Origin: Capnocytophaga ochracea DSM 7271
GTDB lineage: Bacteria; Bacteroidota; Bacteroidia; Flavobacteriales; Flavobacteriaceae
DNA: 64,000 bases
Direction: 5' to 3'
Assembly (NCBI RefSeq): GCF_000023285.1
Contig: NC_013162.1
Coordinates: 908,501 to 972,500 of the forward strand
Shown: positions 8,184-17,525 of the stretch, piece after piece
How the letters are laid out: each line of letters starts with the position of its first letter
Numbering within the stretch: position 1 is the stretch's first letter
The notes under the pieces: generated by a model
What the model saw: only the letters and a program-made list of their open reading frames with translations
Told to the model about the DNA's origin: nothing
Databases searched by the model: none
Program-made: the position numbers and the translations under genes

Positions 8184-9407
8184 TTATTTCTTCTCCAATT
8201 TATTTATCTCCGCAAGTTCTGCCTCTGTAAGTTTCCTAAATGTATACTCATACGTTCCTTTATTATCGTCATCATCTTTATCTATAAATGAAATAACAAG
8301 CCTATTTCCTCTTACAAAAAAGTTCTCAGGAGTATCGTCTTTTTTAGTAATCGTACCATTAGAAGCAGTATAAGGCACCGCTCTGCCTTTTTCAAACTCG
8401 CAACGATTAGTATTACTATTGAAGCCAAAGTCATAATTAGTTACTGTATTGGCGGTATAAATATCTACTTGTTTATCTTCACAGGGTTCTTTTTCGATAG
8501 GTTGTCCATTAAAGGTAGCTTTTTCTATCTGCCACGCCCCTATGAGTGCTTTGGGGTCGGTAGTTTTTTCAGGAACTTTATACTCCATCGCTCTAAGGGC
8601 TGTCAATTCTTTTTTGCTGATTTTCTTATAGGTATATGAAAAAGAACGCATTTTTCCTTGTTCATCTAATCCAGTTCCGTTTATCTCAAATTTAGTTTCA
8701 GTCACAGTAAAAGTAACTGTCTTACCTTCACGTGTAATAGTTGTCCCCGATATAGTATAGGGTTTTATTTCTTGTTTTTTATAGGTACAATTATATTCGT
8801 CATACTTTCTAAAGATAAGCTCTTCTACCGTGCTTTCAGTAAAAATAACAGCATCTTTTAAAGAGCACTCCGAAAGCTCTAACTTCTCACCATCAAGAGT
8901 TGCCGATTCCATTTGCCACGCCCCTATCAGTTGTTTTTTGTAATCAGGAGCTTTATACTCCATCGCTCTAAGAGCTGTCAATTCTTTTTCGGTAATTCTT
9001 TTATAGGTAGTGGTAGAAGGCTTTTTGTTTCCTTGTACATCTGTATAGACTCCCTCTATCACAAGTTTACCCTCAGTAATGGTAAAAGTGGTGGTACCAT
9101 CTTTGGTTGTAAAGGTGTTTCCCGAAAGAGTGTAAGTCAAAAGGTCTTGTTTCTCATAGGAGCAATTACCATTTCTCTTCTTAAACGAAAGACGTTCCAT
9201 TGTCTTTTCAGTAAAAACAATCGTTTCTTTTAGTGTACATTCTGAAACCGCCTTCGGTTTCCCGTCTATGGTAGACGATTCCATTTGCCACGCTCCTATC
9301 AGTTCGGCAGTTTTCTGTGGAGGCTCAGGCGTTTTATCATCTTTGCTTCCGCAAGACGAAATCATTGTGGCAAGGGCAACAAATGCCCCAAATAAAAATT
9401 TCTTCAT
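8184..9407 (-). CDS. Lipoprotein with three tandem lipocalin-like domains
   Basis: The product has 407 residues. The start at 9407 gives a lipoprotein signal with Cys19 (ISSC); an upstream ATG at 9446 is rejected because the -7 box (9436-9443) lies below it. After an acidic linker come three copies of one domain, residues 36-159, 160-287 and 288-407, each starting LIGAWQ and ending with a KELTALRAMEYK-type helix. Copies 1 and 2 are much closer to each other than to copy 3. The LIGxW start is typical of lipocalin-like lipoproteins of Bacteroidetes. Ligand and role are unknown. It is a single gene with its own promoter. Confidence 0.85.
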   Translation of the reverse strand: MKKFLFGAFVALATMISSCGSKDDKTPEPPQKTAELIGAWQMESSTIDGKPKAVSECTLKETIVFTEKTMERLSFKKRNGNCSYEKQDLLTYTLSGNTFTTKDGTTTFTITEGKLVIEGVYTDVQGNKKPSTTTYKRITEKELTALRAMEYKAPDYKKQLIGAWQMESATLDGEKLELSECSLKDAVIFTESTVEELIFRKYDEYNCTYKKQEIKPYTISGTTITREGKTVTFTVTETKFEINGTGLDEQGKMRSFSYTYKKISKKELTALRAMEYKVPEKTTDPKALIGAWQIEKATFNGQPIEKEPCEDKQVDIYTANTVTNYDFGFNSNTNRCEFEKGRAVPYTASNGTITKKDDTPENFFVRGNRLVISFIDKDDDDNKGTYEYTFRKLTEAELAEINKLEKK

Positions 9408-9435
9408 ATGTGTTAGTATTTTTAGTTTGAGGGCG

Positions 9436-9467
9436 CAAAAGTACAAAATTATTTTATCTTCACCAAA
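9436..9467 (-). promoter_or_regulatory. Promoter of the three-domain lipoprotein
   Basis: TTTG (9464-9467) and TACTTTTG (9436-9443) are 20 bp apart on the minus strand. Its position fixes the downstream start at 9407. Confidence 0.75.
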
Positions 9468-10058
9468 AAATCGTCATAACACCCCACACTACCCCATTTT
9501 CTCATTTCCCAATTTGCTAATTCTCTAATTATCTCTTCTCCTTTCCGTCCCCACATTCCCCCCCTTTCCGTCGCTACATTCCCCCTCTCCTTGGGAGAGG
9601 GACGGGGTGAGGATTCCTCTTTCTTTCGCCTCGAAACCCTGTTTTTACCGTTTTTTGCATCGTTGTATTATATTATGAGTCAATTATTTATATACCCTTC
9701 CTATACCAATCGTCCAAGATTCGTATAAGCTTCCTATAAGCTCTCTATAAGCTACCCCCACTCTCCTTACACCCTTTTTTCACCAAAATCTCTCCCAACC
9801 TCCTTTTGGAAATCTCCGTTTCCTTCCGAATCCTCCAACCCTCCACATTTGCTAATTTCCTCATTTCCAAATTTTCTAATTTCCCTCTCTTGTGCGGCTC
9901 GCACCTTTGGCAAAGTTGATTAGTGGTATTATTGGTATTATTGGCATTTCTGGCATTTCTGGCGTTTATCCCATTTCCTCATTTTCCGCTCATCGCTTTT
10001 GCGTCGCCATTCCTACTGCCTATGGTCTAAGGTCTCAAACCTAAAAATCTAAAATAAT
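9468..10058. other. Gene-free region between divergent genes
   Basis: Holds a C-rich patch (9536-9615) related to those near 32700 and 52260, copy B of the composite element, and a short low-complexity stretch of ATTGGTATT/GGCATTTCT repeats at about 9920-9970. No gene is seen. Confidence 0.7.
9616..9920 (-). repeat. Dispersed composite element, copy B
   Basis: It has the same order of parts as copies A and E, on the minus strand. The hairpin GTGCG-GCT-CGCAC is at 9892-9904 with CTTTGGCAAAG next to it. The ATTAG-rich leader follows, then the 11-bp units near 9705-9755 and the tail with GGCGAAAGAAAGAGG near 9616-9632. Confidence 0.85.
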
Positions 10059-10089
10059 TTTGTCAATTCAATAAAAGATTGTAATTTTG
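10059..10089 (+). promoter_or_regulatory. Promoter of feoAB
   Basis: TTTG (10059-10062) and TAATTTTG (10082-10089) are 19 bp apart. Confidence 0.7.
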
Positions 10090-10127
10090 CTTGTCTAAAA
10101 ATATATTTTGATAATACAAACGCTTAT

Positions 10128-10376
10128 ATGACCATTACCTTAGCCTCACTGAAAATAGGACAAACCGCTGTCATTGCAGGATTTACCCCTGAAAGCCGAC
10201 AAGAAGTAAGGCAACGATTGCTCGACTTAGGTTTCGTACGCGGGTCAAAAATCAAGATAGAGAACGTCAGTCCCTTATCCGACCCCGTTGCGTATAGCAT
10301 TCACAACACCCAAATCGCCCTCCGCAAAACTGATGCCCTCTGTGTGCTGATTCAGGTGGCAGAGGATAGGGGTTAG
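10128..10376 (+). CDS. feoA: Ferrous iron transport protein A (FeoA)
   Basis: This is an 82-residue SH3-like FeoA-domain protein. The family pattern is clear: LKIGQTAVIAGF at the start, then RLLDLGFVRGSKIKI and the last strand with ALRKTDA. FeoA is a small cytoplasmic partner of FeoB in Fe(II) uptake. feoB follows 133 bp downstream on the same strand. An identical sequence of about 29 bp, containing GTGCGGCTCGCAC and CTTTGGCAAAG, lies on each side of feoA (9892-9920 and 10414-10442). Confidence 0.92.
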   Translation: MTITLASLKIGQTAVIAGFTPESRQEVRQRLLDLGFVRGSKIKIENVSPLSDPVAYSIHNTQIALRKTDALCVLIQVAEDRG

Positions 10377-10413
10377 GTGTCAGGAGTGCTACACTTTCCC
10401 AAAGTTTTTGCCT

Positions 10414-10442
10414 GTGCGGCTCGCACCTTTGGCAAAGTTGAT
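10414..10442 (+). repeat. Hairpin repeat between feoA and feoB
   Basis: GTGCG-GCT-CGCAC (10414-10426) joins directly to the palindrome CTTTGGCAAAG (10427-10437). The 29 bp are the same as 9892-9920. In an mRNA covering both genes it could act as a processing or partial termination structure; that is inference. Confidence 0.7.
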
Positions 10443-10509
10443 AATCCTTGTAAATAAGAAAAAATAAATATAAACAAATCAAACAAACGTTCGGCTTTAT
10501 ACTACAACT

Positions 10510-12672
10510 ATGAAAAACACTTGCGATACTTGTGCCCTCAACCCCTCCGCTTCCCTAAAACCCTTAGGCGAAGAGGCAGGCACTTATAACTATACCATTG
10601 CCCTCGCAGGGAATCCTAATACCGGCAAAAGCACCGTCTTCAACGCTCTTACCGGCTTGCGCCAACACACCGGCAACTGGCCTGGTAAAACCGTAACACG
10701 TGCCGAAGGCAGTTTCTCATTCCATAAGGAACGATACCGCATCATCGACCTACCTGGCACCTACTCTCTGCTTTCTACTTCCGAAGACGAAGAAGTAGCA
10801 CGCGACTTTATTCTCTTTGGCAAACCCGATGTAACAGTCATCGTAGTAGATGCAAGTCGTTTAGAACGCAACCTCAGCTTGGCACTTCAAATACTCGAAA
10901 TCACCGATAAAGCAGTGCTTTGTCTCAACCTGATGGACGAGGCGCGCCGGCATCACATCAATATCGATACGCGCACCCTTTCACGCGATTTGGGCATTCC
11001 CGTAGTGGCAACATCTGCACGTACCAAAGAAGGTATCGCCGATTTGCTCTTTGCTATCGAAGAAGTGGTAAGTGGTAAATTCCAAACGAAGAAACAAACC
11101 TTTATCGACCTTCCTAAGCAAAATGCCGAAGCCATTGCTGAGTTACAGAAGGCACTTTCTGAACTAAATCCCGATTTACCGAATACACGTTGGCTCTCAA
11201 TGCGACTCATCGAAGGTGATGAGAGCGTACAAAAAGGTATAGAAGAAGGAGCTTTTTCTGCTGAAAATAATCCCGAAAGGCAGGCGCGTATCTTGCGTAT
11301 TGCCGAAGAATATCATCATCTCTTAGGCGATACGTACCGCAACGATTTGGTAGAAGCAATCTACGCCCAAGCTACTGCCCTTACCAATGCCTCCGTCAGT
11401 ACCGATTTTACTGCGCGCTCTTTCCGTATCGACCGCGCAATAGATAAAATCGTAACACATAAAATTTGGGGTTTCCCTATTATGTTTCTGCTCTTGGCAG
11501 GTGTGCTGTGGATTACCATTATCGGGGCTAACTACCCTTCGCAATGGCTCTCCGATTTATTTGTAGGGTGGCTCTATCCGCTCCTGAAAAATGGAGCGAA
11601 TGTCTTGCATTTCCCTTGGTGGCTTAGCGGTTTCCTTATCGATGGAGTGTACTTGGCTACGGTATGGGTCATTTCAGTGATGTTACCCCCAATGGCTATA
11701 TTCTTTCCGCTGTTCACCCTCCTCGAAGACTTTGGCTACCTGCCTCGTGTGGCTTTTAATCTCGATAAGCTCTTTCGCACAGCAGGCGCTCACGGCAAGC
11801 AAGCCCTTACAATGAGTATGGGCTTTGGTTGTAATGCCGCAGGAGTGGTAGCAACACGTATTATCAACAGTCCGCGTGAAAAACTCATTGCTATTATCAC
11901 CAATAACTTTTCGCTCTGCAACGGTCGTTGGCCTACCCAAATACTCATCGCTACATTGTTCATCGGGGCTTTAGTGCCCAAGCAGTGGAGCGATACAGTA
12001 GCAATGCTTGCTGTCATAGGCATAGCCGTGTTGGGTATTGTCTTTTCATTCTTCACCTCGTGGCTATTGAGCAAGACACTTCTCAAAGGCGAATCGTCGT
12101 TCTTTGTATTAGAGTTGCCTCCTTATCGTCCACCGCGCTTCTTCCAAACGCTCTACACATCGCTTATCGATAGAACCCTTATCGTACTCTGGCGCGCTGT
12201 TGTATTTGCTGCGCCTGCGGGAGCAGTAATATGGCTAATATGCAATCTCCAAATAGCTCACCAGCCCATTGCTCTCTGGCTCATTCAAGGGTTAAACCCC
12301 ATAGGCGTGTTTATAGGCTTAAACGGCGTAATTCTGCTTGCCTATATCGTTGCCATTCCAGCCAACGAAATCGTCATTCCCACCGTGCTGATGCTCACCA
12401 CTATGGTCTTAGGGCAAACAGCAGTAGGCGAGGGGGCAGGCGTACTAATGGAAGCCTCAACCTCTCAAGTAGGTACCTTGCTACACGCTGGGGGTTGGAC
12501 GCTCCTCACCGCCGTGAACCTAATGCTCTTCAGCTTGTTACATAATCCTTGTAGTACTACTATCTATACGATATACAAAGAAACCCATAGCAAGAAATGG
12601 ACGCTCATTGCTACACTCTTGCCCGTACTATATGGCATAGTAGTGTGTTTTTTGGTGGCAAAACTGTGGTAA
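10510..12672 (+). CDS. feoB: Ferrous iron transporter B (FeoB)
   Basis: This 720-residue inner-membrane protein imports Fe(II). The cytoplasmic N-terminal G domain has G1 at residues 34-42 (GNPNTGKST), G3 DLPGTYSL and G4 NLMDE. A helical GDI-like spacer follows, then a membrane half of 8-10 helices with the Gate motifs [13 protein letters not shown] and LLHNPCSTT. The extreme N terminus has CDTC, a possible metal ligand. Length is normal for Bacteroidetes FeoB. It is the second gene of the feo operon. Confidence 0.96.
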   Translation: MKNTCDTCALNPSASLKPLGEEAGTYNYTIALAGNPNTGKSTVFNALTGLRQHTGNWPGKTVTRAEGSFSFHKERYRIIDLPGTYSLLSTSEDEEVARDFILFGKPDVTVIVVDASRLERNLSLALQILEITDKAVLCLNLMDEARRHHINIDTRTLSRDLGIPVVATSARTKEGIADLLFAIEEVVSGKFQTKKQTFIDLPKQNAEAIAELQKALSELNPDLPNTRWLSMRLIEGDESVQKGIEEGAFSAENNPERQARILRIAEEYHHLLGDTYRNDLVEAIYAQATALTNASVSTDFTARSFRIDRAIDKIVTHKIWGFPIMFLLLAGVLWITIIGANYPSQWLSDLFVGWLYPLLKNGANVLHFPWWLSGFLIDGVYLATVWVISVMLPPMAIFFPLFTLLEDFGYLPRVAFNLDKLFRTAGAHGKQALTMSMGFGCNAAGVVATRIINSPREKLIAIITNNFSLCNGRWPTQILIATLFIGALVPKQWSDTVAMLAVIGIAVLGIVFSFFTSWLLSKTLLKGESSFFVLELPPYRPPRFFQTLYTSLIDRTLIVLWRAVVFAAPAGAVIWLICNLQIAHQPIALWLIQGLNPIGVFIGLNGVILLAYIVAIPANEIVIPTVLMLTTMVLGQTAVGEGAGVLMEASTSQVGTLLHAGGWTLLTAVNLMLFSLLHNPCSTTIYTIYKETHSKKWTLIATLLPVLYGIVVCFLVAKLW

Positions 12673-12684
12673 TAACCCAAAACA

Positions 12685-12716
12685 TTTGCTTTTTTAGTTA
12701 AAACAGGCTATCTTTG
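12685..12716 (+). promoter_or_regulatory. Promoter of the DUF3999-like gene
   Basis: TTTG (12685-12688) and TATCTTTG (12709-12716) are 20 bp apart, so this gene is separate from feoB. Confidence 0.7.
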
Positions 12717-12741
12717 CACAGATATTTTAATAAGCAATGAT

Positions 12742-13617
12742 ATGAAACGCTTTCTTTTGCTCTTTACACTCCTAACTGCTACAACTTATGCACAACTCTC
12801 TTCTTACACCTATAAGCAAGAACTGAAAGGTGTAAAGGGGAACGCTTGGCATAAACTCATTTTACCCGACCATACCTTTGCACAATTTCAAAGTTATGGC
12901 ACAGACCTCCGTATTTATGGCGTATCGGCTACTGATACTATCGAAGTCCCTTATACAGTAATCGACACTAATAATATCGTAAAGCACAAGGTCAATTTCT
13001 CAGTAATAAACAGTAAAGAAACCAAATGCAGTTACATAAACTTCAGTCTGCCTCAGGCTCTTCGCATCTGTAAGATACGCGTTGTCCCTCAAGCCTCTTA
13101 TGATTATTACAGGAAGCTAAATCTCGCTACTTCTGTTACCGAATCGTATGCGCAAAAGCGTTGTGATAGTTATTGTTCTTACGATTTAAGAGAAGCGCCT
13201 CTTAGTTCTAAAACCAATAATACCTTCTCCTTTGATGATATTCTTGTGAAATACGGACAAATAATAATAGAAAACGGAGATAACGAACCTCTTCCTATTA
13301 GCGAAGTCGTAGTATATGCAATACGTTATACCTTAGCAGCTCGTTTTTTAGACCCTAATCGCACCTATTATTTAGCTTATGGCAAAGAAGATGATTACAC
13401 CCCCGAATATGATATAGAGCACTTCATAACCGATATCCCCAAACAACTCACCGAATTGCAATATGGCGAAGTCCTCAAACAACCCAAAACAGAAAGCGCT
13501 TCTGTAAAAGCATCTTCCACTCCTGCCGAAAAATCTCATCAGCAACTCCTTTGGTGGGTAATGGGAGTGATTGTACTACTTATTTTTATATTTTCAGCAA
13601 AGATGATGAAGAAATAA
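12742..13617 (+). CDS. DUF3999-like membrane-anchored protein
   Basis: This 291-residue protein has a signal peptide (cleavage likely after TYAQ) and one C-terminal transmembrane helix (about 270-287) followed by KMMKK, so most of it lies in the periplasm. The start YKQEL...WHKLILPD, the DLRIYG segment and the single C-terminal helix resemble DUF3999-type proteins, but it is shorter than many of them. Function is unknown. A fragment of an M48 peptidase lies in the same frame directly after its stop codons. Confidence 0.6.
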   Translation: MKRFLLLFTLLTATTYAQLSSYTYKQELKGVKGNAWHKLILPDHTFAQFQSYGTDLRIYGVSATDTIEVPYTVIDTNNIVKHKVNFSVINSKETKCSYINFSLPQALRICKIRVVPQASYDYYRKLNLATSVTESYAQKRCDSYCSYDLREAPLSSKTNNTFSFDDILVKYGQIIIENGDNEPLPISEVVVYAIRYTLAARFLDPNRTYYLAYGKEDDYTPEYDIEHFITDIPKQLTELQYGEVLKQPKTESASVKASSTPAEKSHQQLLWWVMGVIVLLIFIFSAKMMKK

Positions 13618-13620
13618 TAA

Positions 13621-13857
13621 GAACTCCAAGCAAATAGTTTTGCGGTGAGGAAAGTTGGTGTGACTCAATATGTGCAAGCTCTCGAAAAGCTCAATGAAAT
13701 CACAGACAACAAAATGATTGAAGGAAGTTAACTAACCTACCCTTCCTTAAAAAAGAATTTATTTGTCTTATCAATAAATCTTGTTGTATTTGCACTGCTG
13801 GTTTATATCATTTCTAATGCCCTTATAAAAGTAATAAGTATCCAGCCTAATAGATAA
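13621..13857 (+). pseudogene. Remnant of an M48-type metallopeptidase
   Basis: Directly after the double stop TAA TAA the same frame reads ELQANSFAVRKVGVTQYVQA and continues LEKLNEITDN. This matches the region after the active site of M48/Ste24 peptidases, which have E-x-x-AD-x-FAVRK-G followed by a YxxALxKL helix. An in-frame TAA at 13729-13731 interrupts it. LTYPSLKK follows, like the family's THPSxxKR motif, then one hydrophobic helix and a stop. No start codon and no HEXXH motif are present, so only the C-terminal part survives. The assignment rests on motif resemblance. Confidence 0.6.
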
Positions 13858-13998
13858 ATCCTAGATATATTTTATAAATAAGAAGGAATTTAAGAAAGTT
13901 TGTGCTTTATCAAAGAATGTTCTAGACATAAAAGAGAAAAGAAAAAACAGATTTTTTTTGTAGTTTTGCATCGTCTTAAAACTAAAAACATTTAACCA

Positions 13999-14295
13999 AT
14001 GGAATGCCCAGCTTGTAATACACATATTGGTTTTAAAACTTTTTGTACCTCTACAAAAGGAACTATAACTTGTCCTTCCTGTAAAAGGATATACCAACAA
14101 AAAGCTCTCTTTAAAAAGAAAGAAATCAAGCCTATTATTTGCTTTTTATTTGTTTTCTTATCAGGAGTACTCCCCTTTGAGATAGGAAGACGCTTTTTCC
14201 CGATTGATACAGTGTTTGTCGTATCGGTAGGTATATTATTTACAACGATGATTATAGGGGCTATTTTTATATACAACCATACAGAGTTATATTAA
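13999..14295 (+). CDS. Small zinc-ribbon membrane protein
   Basis: This 98-residue protein starts with CPAC and has a second pair CPSC near residue 27, which together form a zinc ribbon. Two transmembrane helices follow (about 46-63 and 70-90). The probable -7 box TAGTTTTG is at 13961-13968. Function is unknown. It lies in an AT-rich pocket between feoB and maeB together with a dead peptidase and another unknown gene, which suggests accessory DNA. Confidence 0.65.
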   Translation: MECPACNTHIGFKTFCTSTKGTITCPSCKRIYQQKALFKKKEIKPIICFLFVFLSGVLPFEIGRRFFPIDTVFVVSVGILFTTMIIGAIFIYNHTELY

Positions 14296-14303
14296 ATATT
14301 ATA

Positions 14304-14432
14304 ATTAACATAAAAAATAAAGTAAAATTAAACTTAGGGTTATTGGTTTTCTTCCTTTTCCTCTCTTTTGTGGAAATAGATGTTAAAGACAGTAATGTCT
14401 GGTTAGGTATTGGTTATGTATGCCCTAAATAA
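14304..14432 (+). pseudogene. Possible gene relic encoding a hydrophobic segment
   Basis: An open frame without a usual start codon encodes a short hydrophobic stretch (LGLLVFFLFLSFVEIDVKDS) and ends WLGIGYVCPK. It may be the tail of a decayed membrane-protein gene. It is too short to be sure. Confidence 0.25.
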
Positions 14433-14481
14433 TGAATAATAAACCATAGAATTGTATTGTACAAAGAAATTAGAATTGCCA

Positions 14482-15009
14482 ATGATAGGATTTGAAGTTA
14501 TCATTAATAAAAAATCTCTTGTAGGAGGAATTCAAGATGGAGTTATCTCTGTTATTATAGAACGGTTAGCTTTAGATGACCGAAATTATTTAGCTATTAA
14601 TTTTGGAGGATACGATAAAGAGACTGACAGCCATACAGTTTGGTTAGATGAGGAATTACCTATAAACAATACCATTACTGTAAAAGTTATAGAACTTACT
14701 AGTAATGAAATTGCGACTTCTCTTCAAAATAGAGCTAATAGAGAAAACTTTGTCAAAGTTCCTTCAAACATAGGTCTTGAAGTGATAGTTGGAGAAGAGG
14801 TGCTTTCTGCTCATATAAGGAAAGGAAGTATTCATTTGATTGCTACGTTGCTAAATGATAAAGACAAGTGTGAAATATTTGTAGATTTTGTAGCTACCGA
14901 GTGTATGGATAGTGAAGACAAACCTAAAAAATATTGGTATAAAAAAGCCTTACAATTAGGCGATAGCGTTACCATTGAAGCAAAGGAAATTACTAAAATG
15001 ACCATATAA
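14482..15009 (+). CDS. Unknown protein made of two homologous halves
   Basis: The product has 175 residues if the ATG at 14482 is used; a TTG ten codons upstream is possible. Residues 1-72 and 96-170 align with each other: IGFEVIINKKSLVGGIQDG with IGLEVIVGEEVLSAHIRKG, and TVWLDEELPINNTITVKVIE with KYWYKKALQLGDSVTIEAKE. The start at 14482 fits because repeat 1 then begins at the N terminus. No signal peptide, membrane helix or known motif is seen, so it is probably cytoplasmic. The sequence is mostly beta-strand-like. I do not recognise the family. Confidence 0.65.
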   Translation: MIGFEVIINKKSLVGGIQDGVISVIIERLALDDRNYLAINFGGYDKETDSHTVWLDEELPINNTITVKVIELTSNEIATSLQNRANRENFVKVPSNIGLEVIVGEEVLSAHIRKGSIHLIATLLNDKDKCEIFVDFVATECMDSEDKPKKYWYKKALQLGDSVTIEAKEITKMTI

Positions 15010-15065
15010 AATCTAAATTAAATAACTTTCTCACTATTCCTCATTCGTCATTCGTAATTATTTAT

Positions 15066-15148
15066 TACCTTTGCCCCCTAAACAAATAATAGGTAACACG
15101 TAATTAGGTAACAAATGCTGTTACCTCTTACCTCTTACCTCTTACCTA
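15066..15148 (+). promoter_or_regulatory. maeB upstream region: promoter, hairpin and 7-bp repeats
   Basis: A -7 box TACCTTTG lies at 15066-15073. The hairpin AGGTAACA/TGTTACCT is at 15106-15126, and about four direct copies of TTACCTC run from 15121 to 15148, ending 7 bp before the start. The repeated TTACCT is complementary to the hairpin's left arm, so several alternative folds are possible. Confidence 0.5.
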
Positions 15149-15154
15149 AATCAA

Positions 15155-17419
15155 ATGGATCAAAGAAAAAAAGAAGAGGCACTACATTATCACGAGTTTC
15201 CACAACCTGGTAAAATCGCTATTGTGCCTACCAAAAAACATTCTACACAACACGACCTCGCGTTGGCTTACTCTCCTGGAGTAGCCGAACCTTGCTTGGC
15301 AATTGCCGAAGATAAAAGCAACGCCTATAAGTATACTGCCAAGAGCAACCTCGTAGCCGTAATTTCCAACGGTACTGCCGTGCTCGGTTTAGGCGATATA
15401 GGTGCTGAAGCCTCTAAACCTGTAATGGAAGGAAAGGGTTTGCTCTTCAAAATCTTTGCAGGTATCGATGTGTTCGACATCGAAGTAGATGCTACCGATG
15501 TCGATAAGTTCGTAGAAACCGTAAAAGCTATTGCTCCTACCTTCGGGGGTATCAACCTCGAAGATATCAAAGCACCTGAGGCTTTCGAGATTGAACGTCG
15601 CCTAAAAGAGGAATTGGATATCCCTGTAATGCACGACGACCAGCACGGTACAGCTATCATCTCGGCAGCAGCTCTTGTCAATGCCTTAGAAATAGTAGGT
15701 AAGGATATTGCCAAAGCGCAGATAGTAGTAAATGGCGCAGGAGCCGCTGCTATTTCTTGTACACGCTTGTACGTGGCTTTGGGTGCCAACCCTAAGAACA
15801 TCGTAATGTGCGACAGTAAGGGTGTGATTCGTAAAGACGCTCCTAACCTCACCGAACAAAAAGCCGAATTTGCTACCGACCGCAACCTTCGCACTCTCGA
15901 AGAAGCGGTAAAAGGTTCTGATGTGTTCATCGGTCTTTCTAAGGGAGATGTACTCACCCCCGAGATGTTGCTCTCTATGAATAAGGACGCTATTGTATTT
16001 GCAATGGCAAACCCTATTCCTGAAATCGATTACGATTTGGCTATCCAAACCCGCAAAGATATCATTATGGCAACAGGTCGCTCCGACTTCCCTAACCAAG
16101 TGAACAACGTGCTCGGTTTCCCTTATATCTTCCGCGGAGCGTTGGACGTTCGCGCTACTAAAATCAACGAAGAGATGAAACTCGCTGCGGTACATGCTAT
16201 CGCCGATCTTGCCAAGAAAACTGTACCTCAGCAAGTAAGTTTGGTATACGGAGGTGAAAATCTTGCCTTTGGTCGTAACTATATTATTCCTAAACCGTTC
16301 GACCCTCGTTTGATATACGAAGTACCGCCCGCTATTGCCAAAGCCGCTATGGAATCAGGTGTAGCACAAAAACCTATTACTAACTGGGAAGCCTATAAAG
16401 GCGAACTAATGGACAGGATTGGTGTAGGTAGCAAAGAAATACGCCTATTGCAAGACCGTGCCAAACGAAATCCTAAACGCGTAGTATTTGCTGAAGCCGA
16501 CCAAATAGAAGTGCTTAAAGCTGCTCAACGCATTTATGAAGATGGTATCGGTATTCCTGTGCTTTTGGGTAATAAAGAAGTGATAAAAGCGCTCAAATAC
16601 GAAATAGGTTTCACCGGTCGTGTAGATGTAATCGACCCCAAAAGTGATGCCGAAAAAGCACGTCGTGAGAAGTTTGTAAAGCATTATTGGAAACTGCGCG
16701 AACGCCGTGGTATCACCTACGAAGTAGCCGAACGCCTAATGCGCGAGCGCAATTACTTTAGTACGATGCTCGTAGAAACCGGTCAAGCCGATGCAATGAT
16801 TACTGGTTACTCTCACGCTTATCCTAATGCGATTCGTCCGGCACTCGAAATCATTAAAAAGGACGAAGGTGTAGAGCGTATCGCTGCCACCAGCATTATG
16901 CTCACCAAACAGGGGCCTTTATTCCTTTCAGATGCTACTATCAATATCGACCCTACTGCCGAAGAGTTGGCTAACATCGCCTTGCTTACCGCACGTGCCG
17001 TGAAGTTCTTCGGCTTAAAACCTTCGGTAGCGATGTTGTCGTATTCTAACTTTGGTTCGGCAGTATCCGAAAGTAGCCTGAAAGTGCGTCAGGCAGTAGC
17101 TTACCTCCACAAGCACCACCCCGATTTAGTAGTCGATGGTGAAATCCAAGCCGATTTTGCTCTCAATCCTGAGAAGATTGCTAAGACCTATCCGTTCTCT
17201 AAGCTCAACAAGGGCAAAGGGGCTAATGTACTCATCTTCCCTAACCTCGAAGCGGCGAATATCAGTTACAAGCTCCTCAAAGAAACCCAACACTTAGACA
17301 CCATAGGCCCTGTGATTTTAGGTCTTTCTAAACCTATTCACATCACCACTATCGGTTCTACTGTCGACGAAATGGTAAATCTCGCTACCCTTGCAATAAT
17401 TGACGCTCAACAAAAATAG
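15155..17419 (+). CDS. maeB: NADP-malic enzyme fused to a phosphotransacetylase domain
   Basis: This 754-residue cytoplasmic enzyme converts malate to pyruvate and CO2. The N-terminal malic domain includes SPGVAEPC and the HDDQHGTA metal/substrate motif near residue 163. The NAD(P)-binding segment VVNGAGAAA follows near 188. From about 430 to the end lies a phosphate acetyltransferase-like domain (RVVFAEADQIEVLKAA at its start), which in this class is usually regulatory. The length and fusion are normal for MaeB. A strong terminator follows. Confidence 0.94.
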   Translation: MDQRKKEEALHYHEFPQPGKIAIVPTKKHSTQHDLALAYSPGVAEPCLAIAEDKSNAYKYTAKSNLVAVISNGTAVLGLGDIGAEASKPVMEGKGLLFKIFAGIDVFDIEVDATDVDKFVETVKAIAPTFGGINLEDIKAPEAFEIERRLKEELDIPVMHDDQHGTAIISAAALVNALEIVGKDIAKAQIVVNGAGAAAISCTRLYVALGANPKNIVMCDSKGVIRKDAPNLTEQKAEFATDRNLRTLEEAVKGSDVFIGLSKGDVLTPEMLLSMNKDAIVFAMANPIPEIDYDLAIQTRKDIIMATGRSDFPNQVNNVLGFPYIFRGALDVRATKINEEMKLAAVHAIADLAKKTVPQQVSLVYGGENLAFGRNYIIPKPFDPRLIYEVPPAIAKAAMESGVAQKPITNWEAYKGELMDRIGVGSKEIRLLQDRAKRNPKRVVFAEADQIEVLKAAQRIYEDGIGIPVLLGNKEVIKALKYEIGFTGRVDVIDPKSDAEKARREKFVKHYWKLRERRGITYEVAERLMRERNYFSTMLVETGQADAMITGYSHAYPNAIRPALEIIKKDEGVERIAATSIMLTKQGPLFLSDATINIDPTAEELANIALLTARAVKFFGLKPSVAMLSYSNFGSAVSESSLKVRQAVAYLHKHHPDLVVDGEIQADFALNPEKIAKTYPFSKLNKGKGANVLIFPNLEAANISYKLLKETQHLDTIGPVILGLSKPIHITTIGSTVDEMVNLATLAIIDAQQK

Positions 17420-17485
17420 TACGAGTCGCACAGACAATTAGTGCAAAGTTATATAAACAATAAAAAAATATTGTTTTCATATTAT

Positions 17486-17525
17486 AAAAAAGGCTGTTCA
17501 ATATTATTGAACAGCCTTTTTTATA
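17486..17525. terminator. Terminator after maeB
   Basis: AAAAAAGGCTGTTCAAT pairs with ATTGAACAGCCTTTTTT, with T runs in both directions. Confidence 0.9.
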
